Positions 1-10,020 of a stretch of 64,000 nt of DNA are shown here, in pieces (position 1 is the stretch's first letter; each line of letters starts with the position of its first letter). The stretch is from Rhodoferax sp. WC2427 (GTDB lineage Bacteria > Pseudomonadota > Gammaproteobacteria > Burkholderiales > Burkholderiaceae_C): assembly GCF_040822085.1 (NCBI RefSeq), contig NZ_CP162006.1:248001-312000 (forward strand), written 5' to 3'. The position numbers and the translations under genes were made by a program. A model generated the notes under the pieces. It was not told where the DNA came from. It did no database searches and worked only from the letters and a program-made list of their open reading frames with translations.

Positions 1-1097
1 AGACCGTGACCGCCGAAGACGGGCTGCAGGCCCAGCGCGTCCTGGCCGCCGAGCACGCGGCAGGCCGCACGCTGCACCTGGCGATACTGGACATGCGCAT
101 GCCCGGCATGGACGGCGAAGCCCTGGGCCGCTGGATGCAGGCCCACCCGCTGTGGGCCGCGGTGCCGCGGGTCATGCTCACCTCGGTGGCCCGGCGCGGC
201 GACGCAGCCCGCCTCACCGCCGCCGGGTTCGCAGCCTTTCTCACCAAGCCCATCAAGGGCCCGCAGTTGCTGCGCTGCATGCAAACCCTGCTGTCCGCGG
301 ATGCCGCCGCACCGCCCGGCCCCCTGGCCGCGCCGCCGCTGCCCAGCCCCGGCGGCCAGGCGCTGGCTACGCCCGGTGCCCGGGTGCTGGTGGTCGAAGA
401 CAACCCTACCAACCTGCGGCTGGTGCTGGCCCTGCTGGGCAAATGGGGCCACACGGTGCACACCGCCGTGCACGGCGCGCAAGCCCTGGCCCTGCTGTTG
501 CAGCACCCGTTTGACGTGGTGCTGATGGACTGCCACATGCCCGGAATGGACGGCTACGAAGCCACCCGCCGCATCCGCGCGGGCGAGGCCGGGGAGCGGC
601 ATGTGGATGTGCCCATCATCGCCCTGACCGCCAACGCCATGGTCGGCGACCGCGCCACCGCCATCGCCGCGGGCATGGACGACCACATCAGCAAACCCTT
701 CGACGTGCCGGCCCTGCGGGCGGCGCTGCAGCGCTGGAGCGGACTGCGCTCGGGCTCGCCCCGCCTGTCCGGGCCGCAGCCGGAAGACTTCAGTTTGGCG
801 CAGCTGGGCCGATACTATGCAAGCGACTTGCCGCGGGTGGAGCCCCTGCTATCCGGCCTGTGGGGCGACCTGCAACAGCAACTGCCCGCCCTGCGCGAGG
901 CGTTGGCTGGGCACCCGGGGGCTGCAGCCCGGGTCCGGCTGGATGCACTGGCCCGCATGGCCGACGCACTGGGCGGTGCCGCCCTGGCCCAGCAGGCACG
1001 GGCACCCGAGCCCGAATTGCACACGCTGGAGGCCCTGGTCGAGCGATTGGGCGCGGCCATCCTGGCCCACACAACAGGGAGTGCCGCATGGACGTAG
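1..1097 (+). CDS. Hybrid sensor/response regulator, C-terminal part (REC-REC-degenerate Hpt), cut by left edge
   Basis: The reading frame is open to the left edge, so only the C-terminal part is present, probably of a hybrid histidine kinase. Two receiver domains are visible: the first lacks its N-terminus and keeps the phosphoacceptor Asp in LAILDMRMPGMDG and the Lys in FLTKPI; the second starts near ARVLVVEDNPTN and has its Asp in VVLMDCHMPGMDG and Lys in ISKPFD. The last 110 residues are helical and align by eye with an Hpt domain (ending GGAALAQQARA), but the expected phosphorylatable His is missing. The stop lies 10 nt inside the next gene, so the two are co-transcribed and probably coupled in translation. 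The kinase domain itself would lie outside the window. Confidence 0.85.
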   Translation, partial: TVTAEDGLQAQRVLAAEHAAGRTLHLAILDMRMPGMDGEALGRWMQAHPLWAAVPRVMLTSVARRGDAARLTAAGFAAFLTKPIKGPQLLRCMQTLLSADAAAPPGPLAAPPLPSPGGQALATPGARVLVVEDNPTNLRLVLALLGKWGHTVHTAVHGAQALALLLQHPFDVVLMDCHMPGMDGYEATRRIRAGEAGERHVDVPIIALTANAMVGDRATAIAAGMDDHISKPFDVPALRAALQRWSGLRSGSPRLSGPQPEDFSLAQLGRYYASDLPRVEPLLSGLWGDLQQQLPALREALAGHPGAAARVRLDALARMADALGGAALAQQARAPEPELHTLEALVERLGAAILAHTTGSAAWT

Positions 1098-2134
1098 TGA
1101 TCGTGGACGACGTAGACATCAACCTGGTGCTGCTCAACCGCCTGATGGACCAGGTGGGCGGCTGCCGGGTGCACAGCTTCCTGCTGCCATTGGAGGCGCT
1201 AGCCTTCTGCCACACCACCGTGCCCGACCTGCTGCTGGTCGACTACCTGATGCCGGAGTTGGACGGCATCAGCCTGGTGCGCCAGTTCCGCGCCATCCCC
1301 GGGCGCGAAGACATCCCCGTGCTGATGGTCACCGCCAGCGACGAGCGCTCCGTGCGCGTGCAGGCCCTGGAAGCCGGGGCCAACGACTTTTTGGCCAAAC
1401 CCCTGGAGCGCACCGAATTCTTTGCCCGCACCCGCAACATGCTGGCCCTGCGCCGCAACCAGACCCGGCTGGCCAACCGCGCCCAGTGGCTGCAGGAAGA
1501 AGTCGCCAAGGCCACCACCGAGCTGCGCTTGCGCGACAGCGAAACCATCGCCTGCATCTCCCGCATCGCCGAATACCGCGACCCCGAAACCGGCCTGCAC
1601 ACCCAGCGCATGGCCCACTACTCGCTGCTCATCGCCCAGCACCTGGGCCTGCCCGCCGACGTGCAGCAGCTGTTGTTCGATGCCGCGCCCCTGCACGATG
1701 TGGGCAAGGTCGGCATCCCCGACAGCATCCTGCTCAAGCCCGGCAAGCTCACGCCCGAAGAGTTCGAGACCATGAAAACCCACAGCCGCATCGGCCACCA
1801 GGCGCTGGTGGTGGGCCGCTCCAAACTGATGCAGATGGCCGCCACCATCGCCATCTCGCACCACGAAAAGTTCGATGGCAGCGGCTACCCCGCCGGGTTG
1901 GTGGGCGAGGCGATCCCGCTGGCGGGCCGCATTGTGGCCGTGGCCGACGTATTTGACGCGCTCACCAGTGCCCGCCCCTACAAAGCTGCCTGGCCGGTCG
2001 AGCGCGCCCTGCAGCTGCTGCGCGACGGCGCGGGCGGCCATTTCGACCCTGTCTGTGTGGATGCCTTCCTGGCCCAGTTCGATGCCGTGCTGGCCACCAA
2101 AGCCCGGCTCGACGACCCCGCGCTCACGGCATGA
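1088..2134 (+). CDS. RpfG-like response regulator with HD-GYP phosphodiesterase domain
   Basis: 348 residues. An N-terminal receiver domain (about 1-120) has the acidic pair D7/D8, phosphoacceptor D52 in LLLVDYLMPELDG and K104 in FLAKPLE. A coiled linker (about 125-150) leads to an HD-GYP domain with HD at 203-204, HHE at 258-260 and the GYP triplet at 266-268 (FDGSGYP). Proteins of this family hydrolyse cyclic di-GMP when the receiver is phosphorylated. ATG 1088 is chosen because MDVVIVDDVD is the natural start of the receiver fold; a longer frame upstream would overlap the previous gene extensively. It overlaps the sensor gene by 10 nt and the next gene by 4 nt (ATGA), which points to one signalling operon. 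Confidence 0.93.
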   Translation: MDVVIVDDVDINLVLLNRLMDQVGGCRVHSFLLPLEALAFCHTTVPDLLLVDYLMPELDGISLVRQFRAIPGREDIPVLMVTASDERSVRVQALEAGANDFLAKPLERTEFFARTRNMLALRRNQTRLANRAQWLQEEVAKATTELRLRDSETIACISRIAEYRDPETGLHTQRMAHYSLLIAQHLGLPADVQQLLFDAAPLHDVGKVGIPDSILLKPGKLTPEEFETMKTHSRIGHQALVVGRSKLMQMAATIAISHHEKFDGSGYPAGLVGEAIPLAGRIVAVADVFDALTSARPYKAAWPVERALQLLRDGAGGHFDPVCVDAFLAQFDAVLATKARLDDPALTA

Positions 2135-2775
2135 AGATCCTGCTGGTCGGCGGCCACGCCACGCCCGGCCACGATGCCGTGCTGCGCACCCTGCTGCAGG
2201 GCTGGGGCCACCAGCTGCTGCACGCCGATGGTCCGGCCGACCTGGTGCTACTGGACCTGGATGGCGGTGCCGACGCCGTGCTGGCCCACCCCGCGCGCCC
2301 GGCGCTGGGCCTGGCCAGCTTCGACCACCCTGGCACTGCTGCGCGCTGCCAGGCCGCCGGGGTGCAGATGCTGCTGTTCAAACCCGTGCACCCGGCCCAG
2401 CTGCGCGCCGCGCTGGAGGCGCAAACCGCGCACACCTTCGACTACGCCCAGGCCCTGGCCCAGGCCGACCCCTGGATCGTCGGCGTGGTCGCCCCGCAGT
2501 TCATGCAAGACTGGCCCCAGCAGCTCGCCGCCCTGGAAGCCGCCACGCAGGCCGGTGATGCCGCCACCGCCCACCGCATGGCCCACACCCTCAAAGGCCT
2601 GGTCGCCAACTTCCACGCCAGCCCCCTGGTCCGCCGCGCCCAGGCCCTGGAAACCGACAGCGCCCAGTGCGCCACCCCCGCCTACCAGGCCCAGGTAGCG
2701 GCCCTGCACGCCGACCTCGGGCGGCTGGACATGGCCCTGACGGAGTTTTGTTTGGCGCATCTGGATGCTATGTAA
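2131..2775 (+). CDS. Pseudo-receiver plus Hpt phosphotransfer protein
   Basis: 214 residues. The first 95 have the outline of a receiver domain (LLVGG at the N-terminus, VLLDLD with D42, FKP with K84) but lack the acidic pair needed for Mg binding, so this half is probably a pseudo-receiver. The second half is an Hpt four-helix bundle with the phosphorylatable H152 in AHTLKGLVANF. It could carry phosphate between the upstream hybrid protein and the RpfG-like regulator, whose own operon partner has lost its Hpt histidine. The start overlaps the HD-GYP stop (ATGA). The last codons and stop (GCT ATG TAA) are supplied by a copy of the dispersed intergenic repeat. Confidence 0.8.
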   Translation: MKILLVGGHATPGHDAVLRTLLQGWGHQLLHADGPADLVLLDLDGGADAVLAHPARPALGLASFDHPGTAARCQAAGVQMLLFKPVHPAQLRAALEAQTAHTFDYAQALAQADPWIVGVVAPQFMQDWPQQLAALEAATQAGDAATAHRMAHTLKGLVANFHASPLVRRAQALETDSAQCATPAYQAQVAALHADLGRLDMALTEFCLAHLDAM

Positions 2776-2810
2776 ATAAGAGCTGCTTGTGCTTGTTGGG
2801 TGAGCGTGGG
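2767..2810 (+). repeat. Dispersed Comamonadaceae-type intergenic repeat, copy 1
   Basis: It reads GCTATGTAAATAAG, then AGCTGCTTGTGCTT, then a decayed dyad TGGGTGAGCGTGGG. Its first nine bases are the final codons and stop of the Hpt gene. It abuts the left arm of the large inverted repeat. Confidence 0.8.
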
Positions 2811-3545
2811 TAGGGGTTTTTGTGGGTGGGTAGGTAGGTTTGTCCGCTGGCGGGAGGGCGCTACGGCGATCCCTGGCCGGGAGTTGCGCCCGGCGGCGCA
2901 GTAACTTTTCTTTGTGTGGCCAAAGAAAAGGCACCAAAAGAAAGGCCACCCCCACTGTCTCCGCCCTCCGCTGTCGCTGCGGGAACCTGCGGTGCTCACT
3001 TTGTGCGGGGTCTGGCTAAACTCGCTGCGCTCAAACAACGCCAGCCCTTTTCCGCCCAAAGCTGCGCTCCTCGGCTGCGACAGAGGGGGACCCCGAATGC
3101 GGGATCGGGGGCGCGCAGCGCCCCATCGTGCCTAGGGCACGAAACTGGGATCGGCACGCCAGCCGATAGCCGAATCGATTGCACAACCACCAACACCGAC
3201 CAGCTCGCGCCCTAGGCGCGATGCCCGGCTTCGCCGGGCCGATCCCGCTCCCCGGGGTCCCCCTCTGCAATGCGCCGAGGAGCGCAGCTAGCGATGGACC
3301 AGGGCTGGCGTTGTTTGAGCGCAGCGAGTTTAGCCAGACCCCATCGGTGGCGAGCACCGCAGGTTCCCCGGCGCGAGAGCGACGGGGCGCTGGCAGTGGG
3401 GGCGCCTTTCTTTTGGTGACTTTTCTTTTGCGCAAAAGAAAAGTTACTGCGCCGCCGGGCGCACATCCCGGCCAGGGATCGCCGTAGCGCCCCACCCGCC
3501 AGCGGACCAACCTACCTACCCACAAAAACCCCTCCCCGCGCCCAC
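2810..3545. repeat. Large imperfect inverted repeat (arms about 360 bp) without genes
   Basis: Read on opposite strands, the two halves match over almost their whole length. Shared blocks, outside to inside: GGGGTTTTTGTGGGT, GGTAGGTAGG, GCTACGGCGATCCCTGGCCG, GCGCAGTAACTTTTCTTT, CACCAAAAGAAAGG, AACCTGCGGTGCTC, a block around CTAAACTCGCTGCG, GCTGCGCTCCTCGG, CAGAGGGGGACCCC, and a core around CGAATCGATTG near 3177. Small palindromes sit inside (CGTGCCTAGGGCACG; TCGCGCCCTAGGCGCGA). Each arm has poly-A/T-rich hairpins (AAAAGAAAAG / CTTTTCTTTT). Open frames here are composition artefacts that mirror each other. No transposase, terminal repeat or target duplication was found. A function cannot be read from the sequence. 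Confidence 0.9.
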
Positions 3546-3560
3546 CATGTCATACCCATA

Positions 3561-3606
3561 TGCTATGCAATAAATAGCTTCTCACGCCCGCCGAATAAGC
3601 GCAGGC
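3561..3606 (+). repeat. Dispersed intergenic repeat, copy 2 (decayed)
   Basis: GCTATGCAATAAATAGCTTCTCACGC followed by AATAAGCGC, directly outside the right arm of the large inverted repeat. With copy 1 it brackets that element on both sides. Confidence 0.6.
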
Positions 3607-3625
3607 AGTCGATTCGACCCTCAGC

Positions 3626-4714
3626 TCAACTACCGCTGCGTTTCAAATACCGCTTGCGCCAGAACAGCAGCCCCATGCCGATGGCGATCACGCCCATGGC
3701 GCCCATGGCCCACCAGAAGCCGCCCTGGCGGTGCAGCAGGGGGATGACCTCGAAATTCATGCCGAAGATGCCGGCGATCAGGTTCAGGGGCAGGAAGATG
3801 GCGGTTAGCACCGTCAGGGTCAGCATGATGTCGTTGGCGCGGTTGCCCTGCACGCTGAAATGCATCTGTACGGCGGTTTCCACGCTTTGCTCCAGGCGGC
3901 GCACGTGGTGCACCACGCGCTCGATGTGCTCCAGCACGTCGCGGCTGCGCACCTGCAGCAGCTCGCGCTCGCGGGCGGCGGCGGGGCTGTTGGTGTCGGG
4001 CCAGGTTTTCACCGCCTCGATCCAGTCCTGGATGGCCGAGCGCTGCTCTTCGCACACGTCGTCCAACTGGTGCAGGGTGAGGCGTGCGTCCAGCAGCGCG
4101 GCCCAGTTGCTGAAGCGGGCGCCGGGCTGCAGCAGGGCGGTTTGCCAGTGGTCGAGCTGGCGGGTGAGCTCGCGGCGCAGGTCCAGGTAGCCGTCGACCA
4201 TCAGGTTGACGATGCGCAGCATCACGTCGGCCGGGCTGGTGGGCACGCGCGCGCCGCTGGCCCGCAGCTCGGTGGAGGTGGCGGCCAGCAGCTTTTCGGC
4301 ATAGTTGTCGCGCACCGTGCAGTCGCTGGGGTGCACCGTGAGCAGCACCTGGTCGGACACCGCAAAGCCCACCGGGCTGGTGTCGATGCGGCGCAGGATG
4401 GGGGGGCCGCTGTGCTTGGTGGTCGGGCTCGGCACGGTATCGGGCTGCCCTGCCGCCAGCCGCCGGAACACCAGCAGGTCGTACTGCGAGGTGTAGTCGT
4501 AGTGCGAGGGCAGCTGCTTGTTCAGCAGGTCGGACACGTGCAGGTCGACCAAGGTGTGGCCGCACAGCTGCTGCAGTGTGGCCTGGATCTGCGCCAGCTG
4601 CGCCTCGAACTCTGTGCGCGCGCAGGCCAGCCAGACAAAGCCGCCCGGCACGGGGGCCGTGGGCAGGGTGCTGGTTTCCACCACGCTGGTGCCGACGATG
4701 GTGAAAATGCGCAT
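3626..4714 (-). CDS. CorA-family divalent cation transporter (ZntB-like)
   Basis: 362 residues, normal for the CorA/ZntB family of inner-membrane Mg2+/Co2+ or Zn2+ transporters. The first 290 residues form the cytoplasmic funnel, rich in helices (ARERELLQVRSRDVLEHIER). Two C-terminal membrane segments follow, and the first ends in the signature GMN at about residues 316-318 (GIFGMNFEVIPL). Whether it imports Mg2+ or exports Zn2+ cannot be told from the motif. No Shine-Dalgarno is visible; TAAATT lies 6 nt before the ATG (4721-4726), a leaderless-type arrangement. It lies downstream of hemB on the same strand, separated by a repeat copy. Confidence 0.93.
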   Translation of the reverse strand: MRIFTIVGTSVVETSTLPTAPVPGGFVWLACARTEFEAQLAQIQATLQQLCGHTLVDLHVSDLLNKQLPSHYDYTSQYDLLVFRRLAAGQPDTVPSPTTKHSGPPILRRIDTSPVGFAVSDQVLLTVHPSDCTVRDNYAEKLLAATSTELRASGARVPTSPADVMLRIVNLMVDGYLDLRRELTRQLDHWQTALLQPGARFSNWAALLDARLTLHQLDDVCEEQRSAIQDWIEAVKTWPDTNSPAAARERELLQVRSRDVLEHIERVVHHVRRLEQSVETAVQMHFSVQGNRANDIMLTLTVLTAIFLPLNLIAGIFGMNFEVIPLLHRQGGFWWAMGAMGVIAIGMGLLFWRKRYLKRSGS

Positions 4715-4727
4715 GGGCTGAATTTAT

Positions 4728-6419
<1,692 letters not shown>

Positions 6420-6435
6420 GCACCGGGGTGGCGCT

Positions 6436-7545
6436 GTGCACAAGACTTCCGCCTGGCCCCTCGCGCTGCTGTATGTGGGGCTGGTGCTGTATGCCAGCCT
6501 GTACCCGTTTGACGGCTGGCGCGACCAGGGGATTTCGCCCTGGTTTTTCATCACCGCGCCGCTGCCCAAGTACTGGACCGGGGTGGATGTGGGCATCAAC
6601 ATCGTGGGCTATGCGCCGCTGGGCTTTTTGTTCGCCCTGAGTGCACTGCGTACCCGGCGCGACCGGGCCCCGGTGCTGGCTGCCACGCTGGCCGCCTGCC
6701 TGCTGTCGCTGGGCATGGAAACCCTGCAGAGCTTTTTGCCGGTGCGGGTGCCGTCTAACGTGGATTGGGGGCTGAATACCGCCGGGGCCTTGCTGGGCGC
6801 GGTGACTGCCTCGCTGCTGGAGCGATTTGGCGCGATCGACCGCTGGAGCCGGTTCCGCGCCCGCTGGTTTGTGGCCGATGCGCGGGGCGAACTGGTGCTG
6901 CTGGCGCTGTGGCCGGTGGCCTTGCTGTTCCCGGCGGCCGTGCCGCTGGGCCTGGGCCAGGTGCTGGAGCGGCTGGAGGCGGCCCTGGCCGACGCGCTGG
7001 AAGACACGCCGTTTCTCGACTGGCTGCCGGTGCGCGATGTGGAGCTGCAGCCGCTGGTGCCCAGTGCCGAGCTGCTGTGCGTGCTGCTGGGGGTGCTGAT
7101 TCCCTGTTTGCTGGGCTACTGCGTGGTGCGCAGTGTGTGGCAGCGGGCGGTGTTTGCGCCGCTGGTGGTGGCGCTGGGCCTGGGTGCGGCGGCCTTGTCG
7201 GCCGGGTTGAGCTACGGCCCGACCCATGCGCTGGACTGGCTGAGCCTGCCGGTGCACGTGGGTCTATGGACCGGGCTGCTGTTGGCGGGCGCGCTGGTGT
7301 GGCTGCCGCGCCGCGTCTGCGCACCGCTGGTGCTGCTGGCCCTGGCGGTGCACGTCAGCGTGCTGAACCAGGCCCCTACCAGTGCCTACTTTGCGCAAAC
7401 TTTGCATACCTGGGAGCAAGGCCGGTTCATCCGTTTCCAGGGCCTGGTGCAGTGGCTGGGCTGGCTGTGGCCGTACGCGGCGATGGTGGTAGTGGTGGGC
7501 CGTATCGCCCGGCCCGTGTCCGGGAAAACTAAAATACCCGCATGA
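6436..7545 (+). CDS. VanZ-like family membrane protein
   Basis: 369 residues from GTG 6436, which follows the hemJ stop by 16 nt and is preceded by GGGGTGG. The N-terminal 130 residues match the VanZ-like domain: YASLYPFDGWR, then a conserved block beginning DVGINIVGYAPLGF and SLGMETLQSFLP. The rest is further hydrophobic helices separated by a soluble loop (about residues 140-215). The domain's molecular role is undefined; the name comes from a protein giving low-level teicoplanin resistance, and resistance should not be inferred. It overlaps the ferredoxin gene by 4 nt, so hemJ, this gene and the ferredoxin may form an operon. Confidence 0.85.
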   Translation: MHKTSAWPLALLYVGLVLYASLYPFDGWRDQGISPWFFITAPLPKYWTGVDVGINIVGYAPLGFLFALSALRTRRDRAPVLAATLAACLLSLGMETLQSFLPVRVPSNVDWGLNTAGALLGAVTASLLERFGAIDRWSRFRARWFVADARGELVLLALWPVALLFPAAVPLGLGQVLERLEAALADALEDTPFLDWLPVRDVELQPLVPSAELLCVLLGVLIPCLLGYCVVRSVWQRAVFAPLVVALGLGAAALSAGLSYGPTHALDWLSLPVHVGLWTGLLLAGALVWLPRRVCAPLVLLALAVHVSVLNQAPTSAYFAQTLHTWEQGRFIRFQGLVQWLGWLWPYAAMVVVVGRIARPVSGKTKIPA

Positions 7546-7901
7546 CTGACACCACCCAAGCGGATGCACCCGCTGCGTCCTACTACGGCCGCCACATCTT
7601 CTTCTGCCTGAACGACCGCACCAACGGCGAAGACAGCTGCGCCCACCACAACGCCCAGGCCGGCTTCGACCGCTGCAAGGCGCTGGTGAAGAAGGCCGGC
7701 CTGTCCGGCCCCGGCCAGGTGCGCGTCAACAAGGCCGGTTGCCTGGACCGCTGCGCCGCCGGGCCGGTGGCCGTGGTGTACCCCGAAGCAGTCTGGTACA
7801 GCTTTGTGGACGAGAGCGATATCGACGAAATCGTCGAGTCGCACCTCAAGAACGGCCAGGTGGTGGAACGCCTGGTGACCCCGGCGCATCTCGGTCGTTG
7901 A
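7542..7901 (+). CDS. Thioredoxin-like [2Fe-2S] ferredoxin
   Basis: 119 residues. The cluster-binding cysteines follow the thin-ferredoxin pattern: C in HIFFCLNDR, C in EDSCAHHN, and C-x3-C in AGCLDRCAAGP. Such proteins resemble the NuoE ferredoxin domain and serve as small electron carriers; the partner is unknown. The start overlaps the VanZ-like stop (ATGA). TAAAAT (7530-7535) lies exactly 6 nt before the ATG, so the gene could also be read from its own leaderless transcript. A repeat copy follows the stop. Confidence 0.88.
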   Translation: MTDTTQADAPAASYYGRHIFFCLNDRTNGEDSCAHHNAQAGFDRCKALVKKAGLSGPGQVRVNKAGCLDRCAAGPVAVVYPEAVWYSFVDESDIDEIVESHLKNGQVVERLVTPAHLGR

Positions 7902-7906
7902 ATTTA

Positions 7907-7958
7907 AGCTTTTTAGGCCTCTAGCGCTTATTCCATAAGCGTGAGCAGCTATTAATTT
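7907..7958 (-). repeat. Dispersed intergenic repeat, copy 4
   Basis: On the minus strand: TTAATAGCTGCTCACGC, dyad GCTTATGGAATAAGC, then GCTAGAGGCC. It lies between the ferredoxin and hydrolase genes. Confidence 0.85.
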
Positions 7959-7970
7959 GGTAGTAACCCC

Positions 7971-8597
7971 GTGAACGCATCCACCCAACGTTTGGTTTTG
8001 GCCGGTGCCGCAGGCGCGATCGAAGGCGTCATCGACCACCCCCAGGGCATGCCGCGTGGCGTGGCCGTCATCGCCCACCCGCACCCGCTGTTTGGCGGCA
8101 CCATGGACAACAAGGTGGTGCAGACCATCGCCCGTGCCTTTGTGCAGTCGGGCTGGAGCGCGGTGCGCTTCAACTTCCGGGGCGTGGGTGGCAGCGCGGG
8201 CGTGCACGACGAAGGCCGTGGCGAGCTGGACGACCTGCTAGCCGTGGTGGCCCAGGCCGCCCCTGCCGACCAGCCCCTGGCGCTGGCGGGCTTTTCCTTC
8301 GGCGCCTTCGTGACCAGCCACGCCGTGGCCTCGCTGTGGGATGGCCGCCCTGTTGAAAAATTGGTGCTGGTGGGCACGGCCACGTCGCGCTGGACCGTGG
8401 CCCCGGTGCCGCCGGAGGCCCACGACCGTACTTTGGCCGTGCACGGCGAGCTCGACGACACCGTGCCGCTGGCCTCGGTGATGGACTGGGCGCGGCCCCA
8501 GGTACTGCCGGTAACGGTGGTACCAGCAGGCGGCCATTTCTTTCATGGACAATTGCCGCTGTTGAAAAACCTGGTGCTGCGCCACCTGCGTTCCTGA
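7971..8597 (+). CDS. Alpha/beta hydrolase of the small serine-hydrolase type
   Basis: 208 residues. The nucleophile elbow is GFSFGAF, the oxyanion region HPHPLFGGTMDNKV precedes it, the acid is probably the Asp in HGELDDTVPL, and the catalytic His lies in GGHFFHGQLP. This arrangement is typical of the 'CocE/NonD-like' small hydrolases found throughout Proteobacteria. The substrate is unknown. A hairpin terminator follows. Confidence 0.85.
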   Translation: MNASTQRLVLAGAAGAIEGVIDHPQGMPRGVAVIAHPHPLFGGTMDNKVVQTIARAFVQSGWSAVRFNFRGVGGSAGVHDEGRGELDDLLAVVAQAAPADQPLALAGFSFGAFVTSHAVASLWDGRPVEKLVLVGTATSRWTVAPVPPEAHDRTLAVHGELDDTVPLASVMDWARPQVLPVTVVPAGGHFFHGQLPLLKNLVLRHLRS

Positions 8598-8628
8598 ACG
8601 CGTGCCGAACACTGCCTGAACTTTCTGG

Positions 8629-8655
8629 CCCGTGTGCCGCTCGTACACGGGTTTT
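8629..8655 (+). terminator. Intrinsic terminator after the hydrolase gene
   Basis: CCCGTGT (8629-8635) pairs with ACACGGG (8645-8651) and is followed by TTTT. It separates the hydrolase from the carboxypeptidase gene. Confidence 0.6.
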
Positions 8656-8702
8656 CCCCTTGCTCTGGTGATTGCATCACCCCTAATTTGAACCCCCCTC
8701 CC

Positions 8703-9860
8703 ATGAAATATTTCCTACAGGCTGTTGCCGCGCCCGTGCTGGCTTCCTTTTCCCTGATCGCCGCCGCCCAGTCGGTGGCCGGCCCCGAAATCGCCGCCAA
8801 GTCCTACATGGTGCTGGACGTGACGGCCAACCAGGTTCTGCTGGAAAAAGACATCGACATGGCCGTCGAACCCGCTTCGCTGACCAAGCTGATGACCGCC
8901 TACCTGGTGTTTGACGCGCTGCGCAGCAAGAAGATCACCCTGACGCAGACCCTGCCGGTCAGCCTCAAGGCCTGGAAGATGCCCGGCTCGCGCATGTTCA
9001 TCGACCCCAAGATGCAGGTGCCGGTGGAAGACCTGATCAAGGGCATGATCGTCCAGTCGGGCAACGACGCCACCATGGCGCTGGCCGAAGGCGTGGGCGG
9101 CACCTCCGAGCGCTTTGTCGAGATGATGAACGCGCAGGCCAAGGTGCTGGGCATGAAAGCCACCGGCTACCGCAACCCCGAAGGCCTGACCGAAGCCGGC
9201 CACACCACCACCGCCCGCGACCTGAGCATTCTGGCCACCCGTTTGATGCACGACTTCCCCGAGTACGCGCACTACGACGGCATGAAGAAATACCACTACC
9301 CCGGCACCCCGGTCAGCAACGAAAACAACCGCAACGGCCTGCTGTTCCGCGACCCCACCGTCGATGGCCTGAAAACCGGCCACACCGACGCGGCAGGCTA
9401 CTGCCTGATCGCCACCGCCAAGCGCGAATTCCCCAACGTCGGCAGCCGCCGCCTGCTGACCATCGTGCTGGGCACCACCAGCGACAACGCCCGCCTCAAC
9501 GAGTCGCAAAAGCTGCTGAACTGGGGCTATACCGCCTATGAAGGCGTGAAGCTGTTCGACGCCAACCAGGCCGTGGCCACGCCCAATGTATGGAAGGGCA
9601 AGGACGCCACCATGAAGCTGGGCCGCCCCGACGCGATCGTGGTGGCCGTGCCATCCGGCAACGCCGCCAAGGTGAAAACCGAGATCCAGCGCCCCGATCC
9701 GCTGGTGGCACCGTTCACCAAGGGCCAGGCCGTGGGCTCGCTGAAGGTGACGTTGGGTGAACAAACCCTGCTGACCGTGCCCCTGGTGGCGCTGGACGGT
9801 GTGGAGCAAGCCGGCATTCTGGGCCGGGCCTGGGATTCGATCCGTTTGTGGATCAAGTAA
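8703..9860 (+). CDS. D-alanyl-D-alanine carboxypeptidase (class C penicillin-binding protein, PBP5/6 type)
   Basis: 385 residues. It trims the terminal D-Ala of peptidoglycan pentapeptides in the periplasm. A signal peptide (MKYFLQAVAAPVLASF..., cleaved near AAAQS) is followed by the three active-site motifs: S59-L-T-K62, S119-G-N and K224-T-G. The C-terminal beta domain is present and the last 20 residues (QAGILGRAWDSIRLWIK) form the amphipathic membrane anchor. ATG 8703 is chosen because it begins the signal peptide. It stands alone between a terminator and the str-operon promoter. Confidence 0.95.
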   Translation: MKYFLQAVAAPVLASFSLIAAAQSVAGPEIAAKSYMVLDVTANQVLLEKDIDMAVEPASLTKLMTAYLVFDALRSKKITLTQTLPVSLKAWKMPGSRMFIDPKMQVPVEDLIKGMIVQSGNDATMALAEGVGGTSERFVEMMNAQAKVLGMKATGYRNPEGLTEAGHTTTARDLSILATRLMHDFPEYAHYDGMKKYHYPGTPVSNENNRNGLLFRDPTVDGLKTGHTDAAGYCLIATAKREFPNVGSRRLLTIVLGTTSDNARLNESQKLLNWGYTAYEGVKLFDANQAVATPNVWKGKDATMKLGRPDAIVVAVPSGNAAKVKTEIQRPDPLVAPFTKGQAVGSLKVTLGEQTLLTVPLVALDGVEQAGILGRAWDSIRLWIK

Positions 9861-9905
9861 TTTCGGTAAGTGAGCGCCTGCAAACATAGTCGATGCCGAT
9901 AGTGT

Positions 9906-9934
9906 TTGCACGCACGCCCTCGAAAAGCTATACT
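9906..9934 (+). promoter_or_regulatory. Sigma-70 promoter of the str operon (rpsL)
   Basis: TTGCAC (9906-9911), a 17-bp spacer, then TATACT (9929-9934): near-consensus. Transcription would start near 9941, and the perfect 16-bp palindrome TTCGGAAATTTCCGAA (9944-9959) would then form a hairpin at the very 5' end of the mRNA. Confidence 0.8.
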
Positions 9935-10020
9935 CGAAGGCTTTTCGGAAATTTCCGAAGGGATTCACGTTTTTGTAAATTCGAACGTTTAGGGACGTTT
10001 TCTTTGTCAAGGAGGCTTTA

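Noticed and set aside
2682..3525. Small frames with KKSHQKKG- or LAALKQRQP-like products in the inverted repeat
   Set aside because: They occur in mirrored form on both strands because the DNA is an inverted repeat; no ribosome-binding sites or family support.
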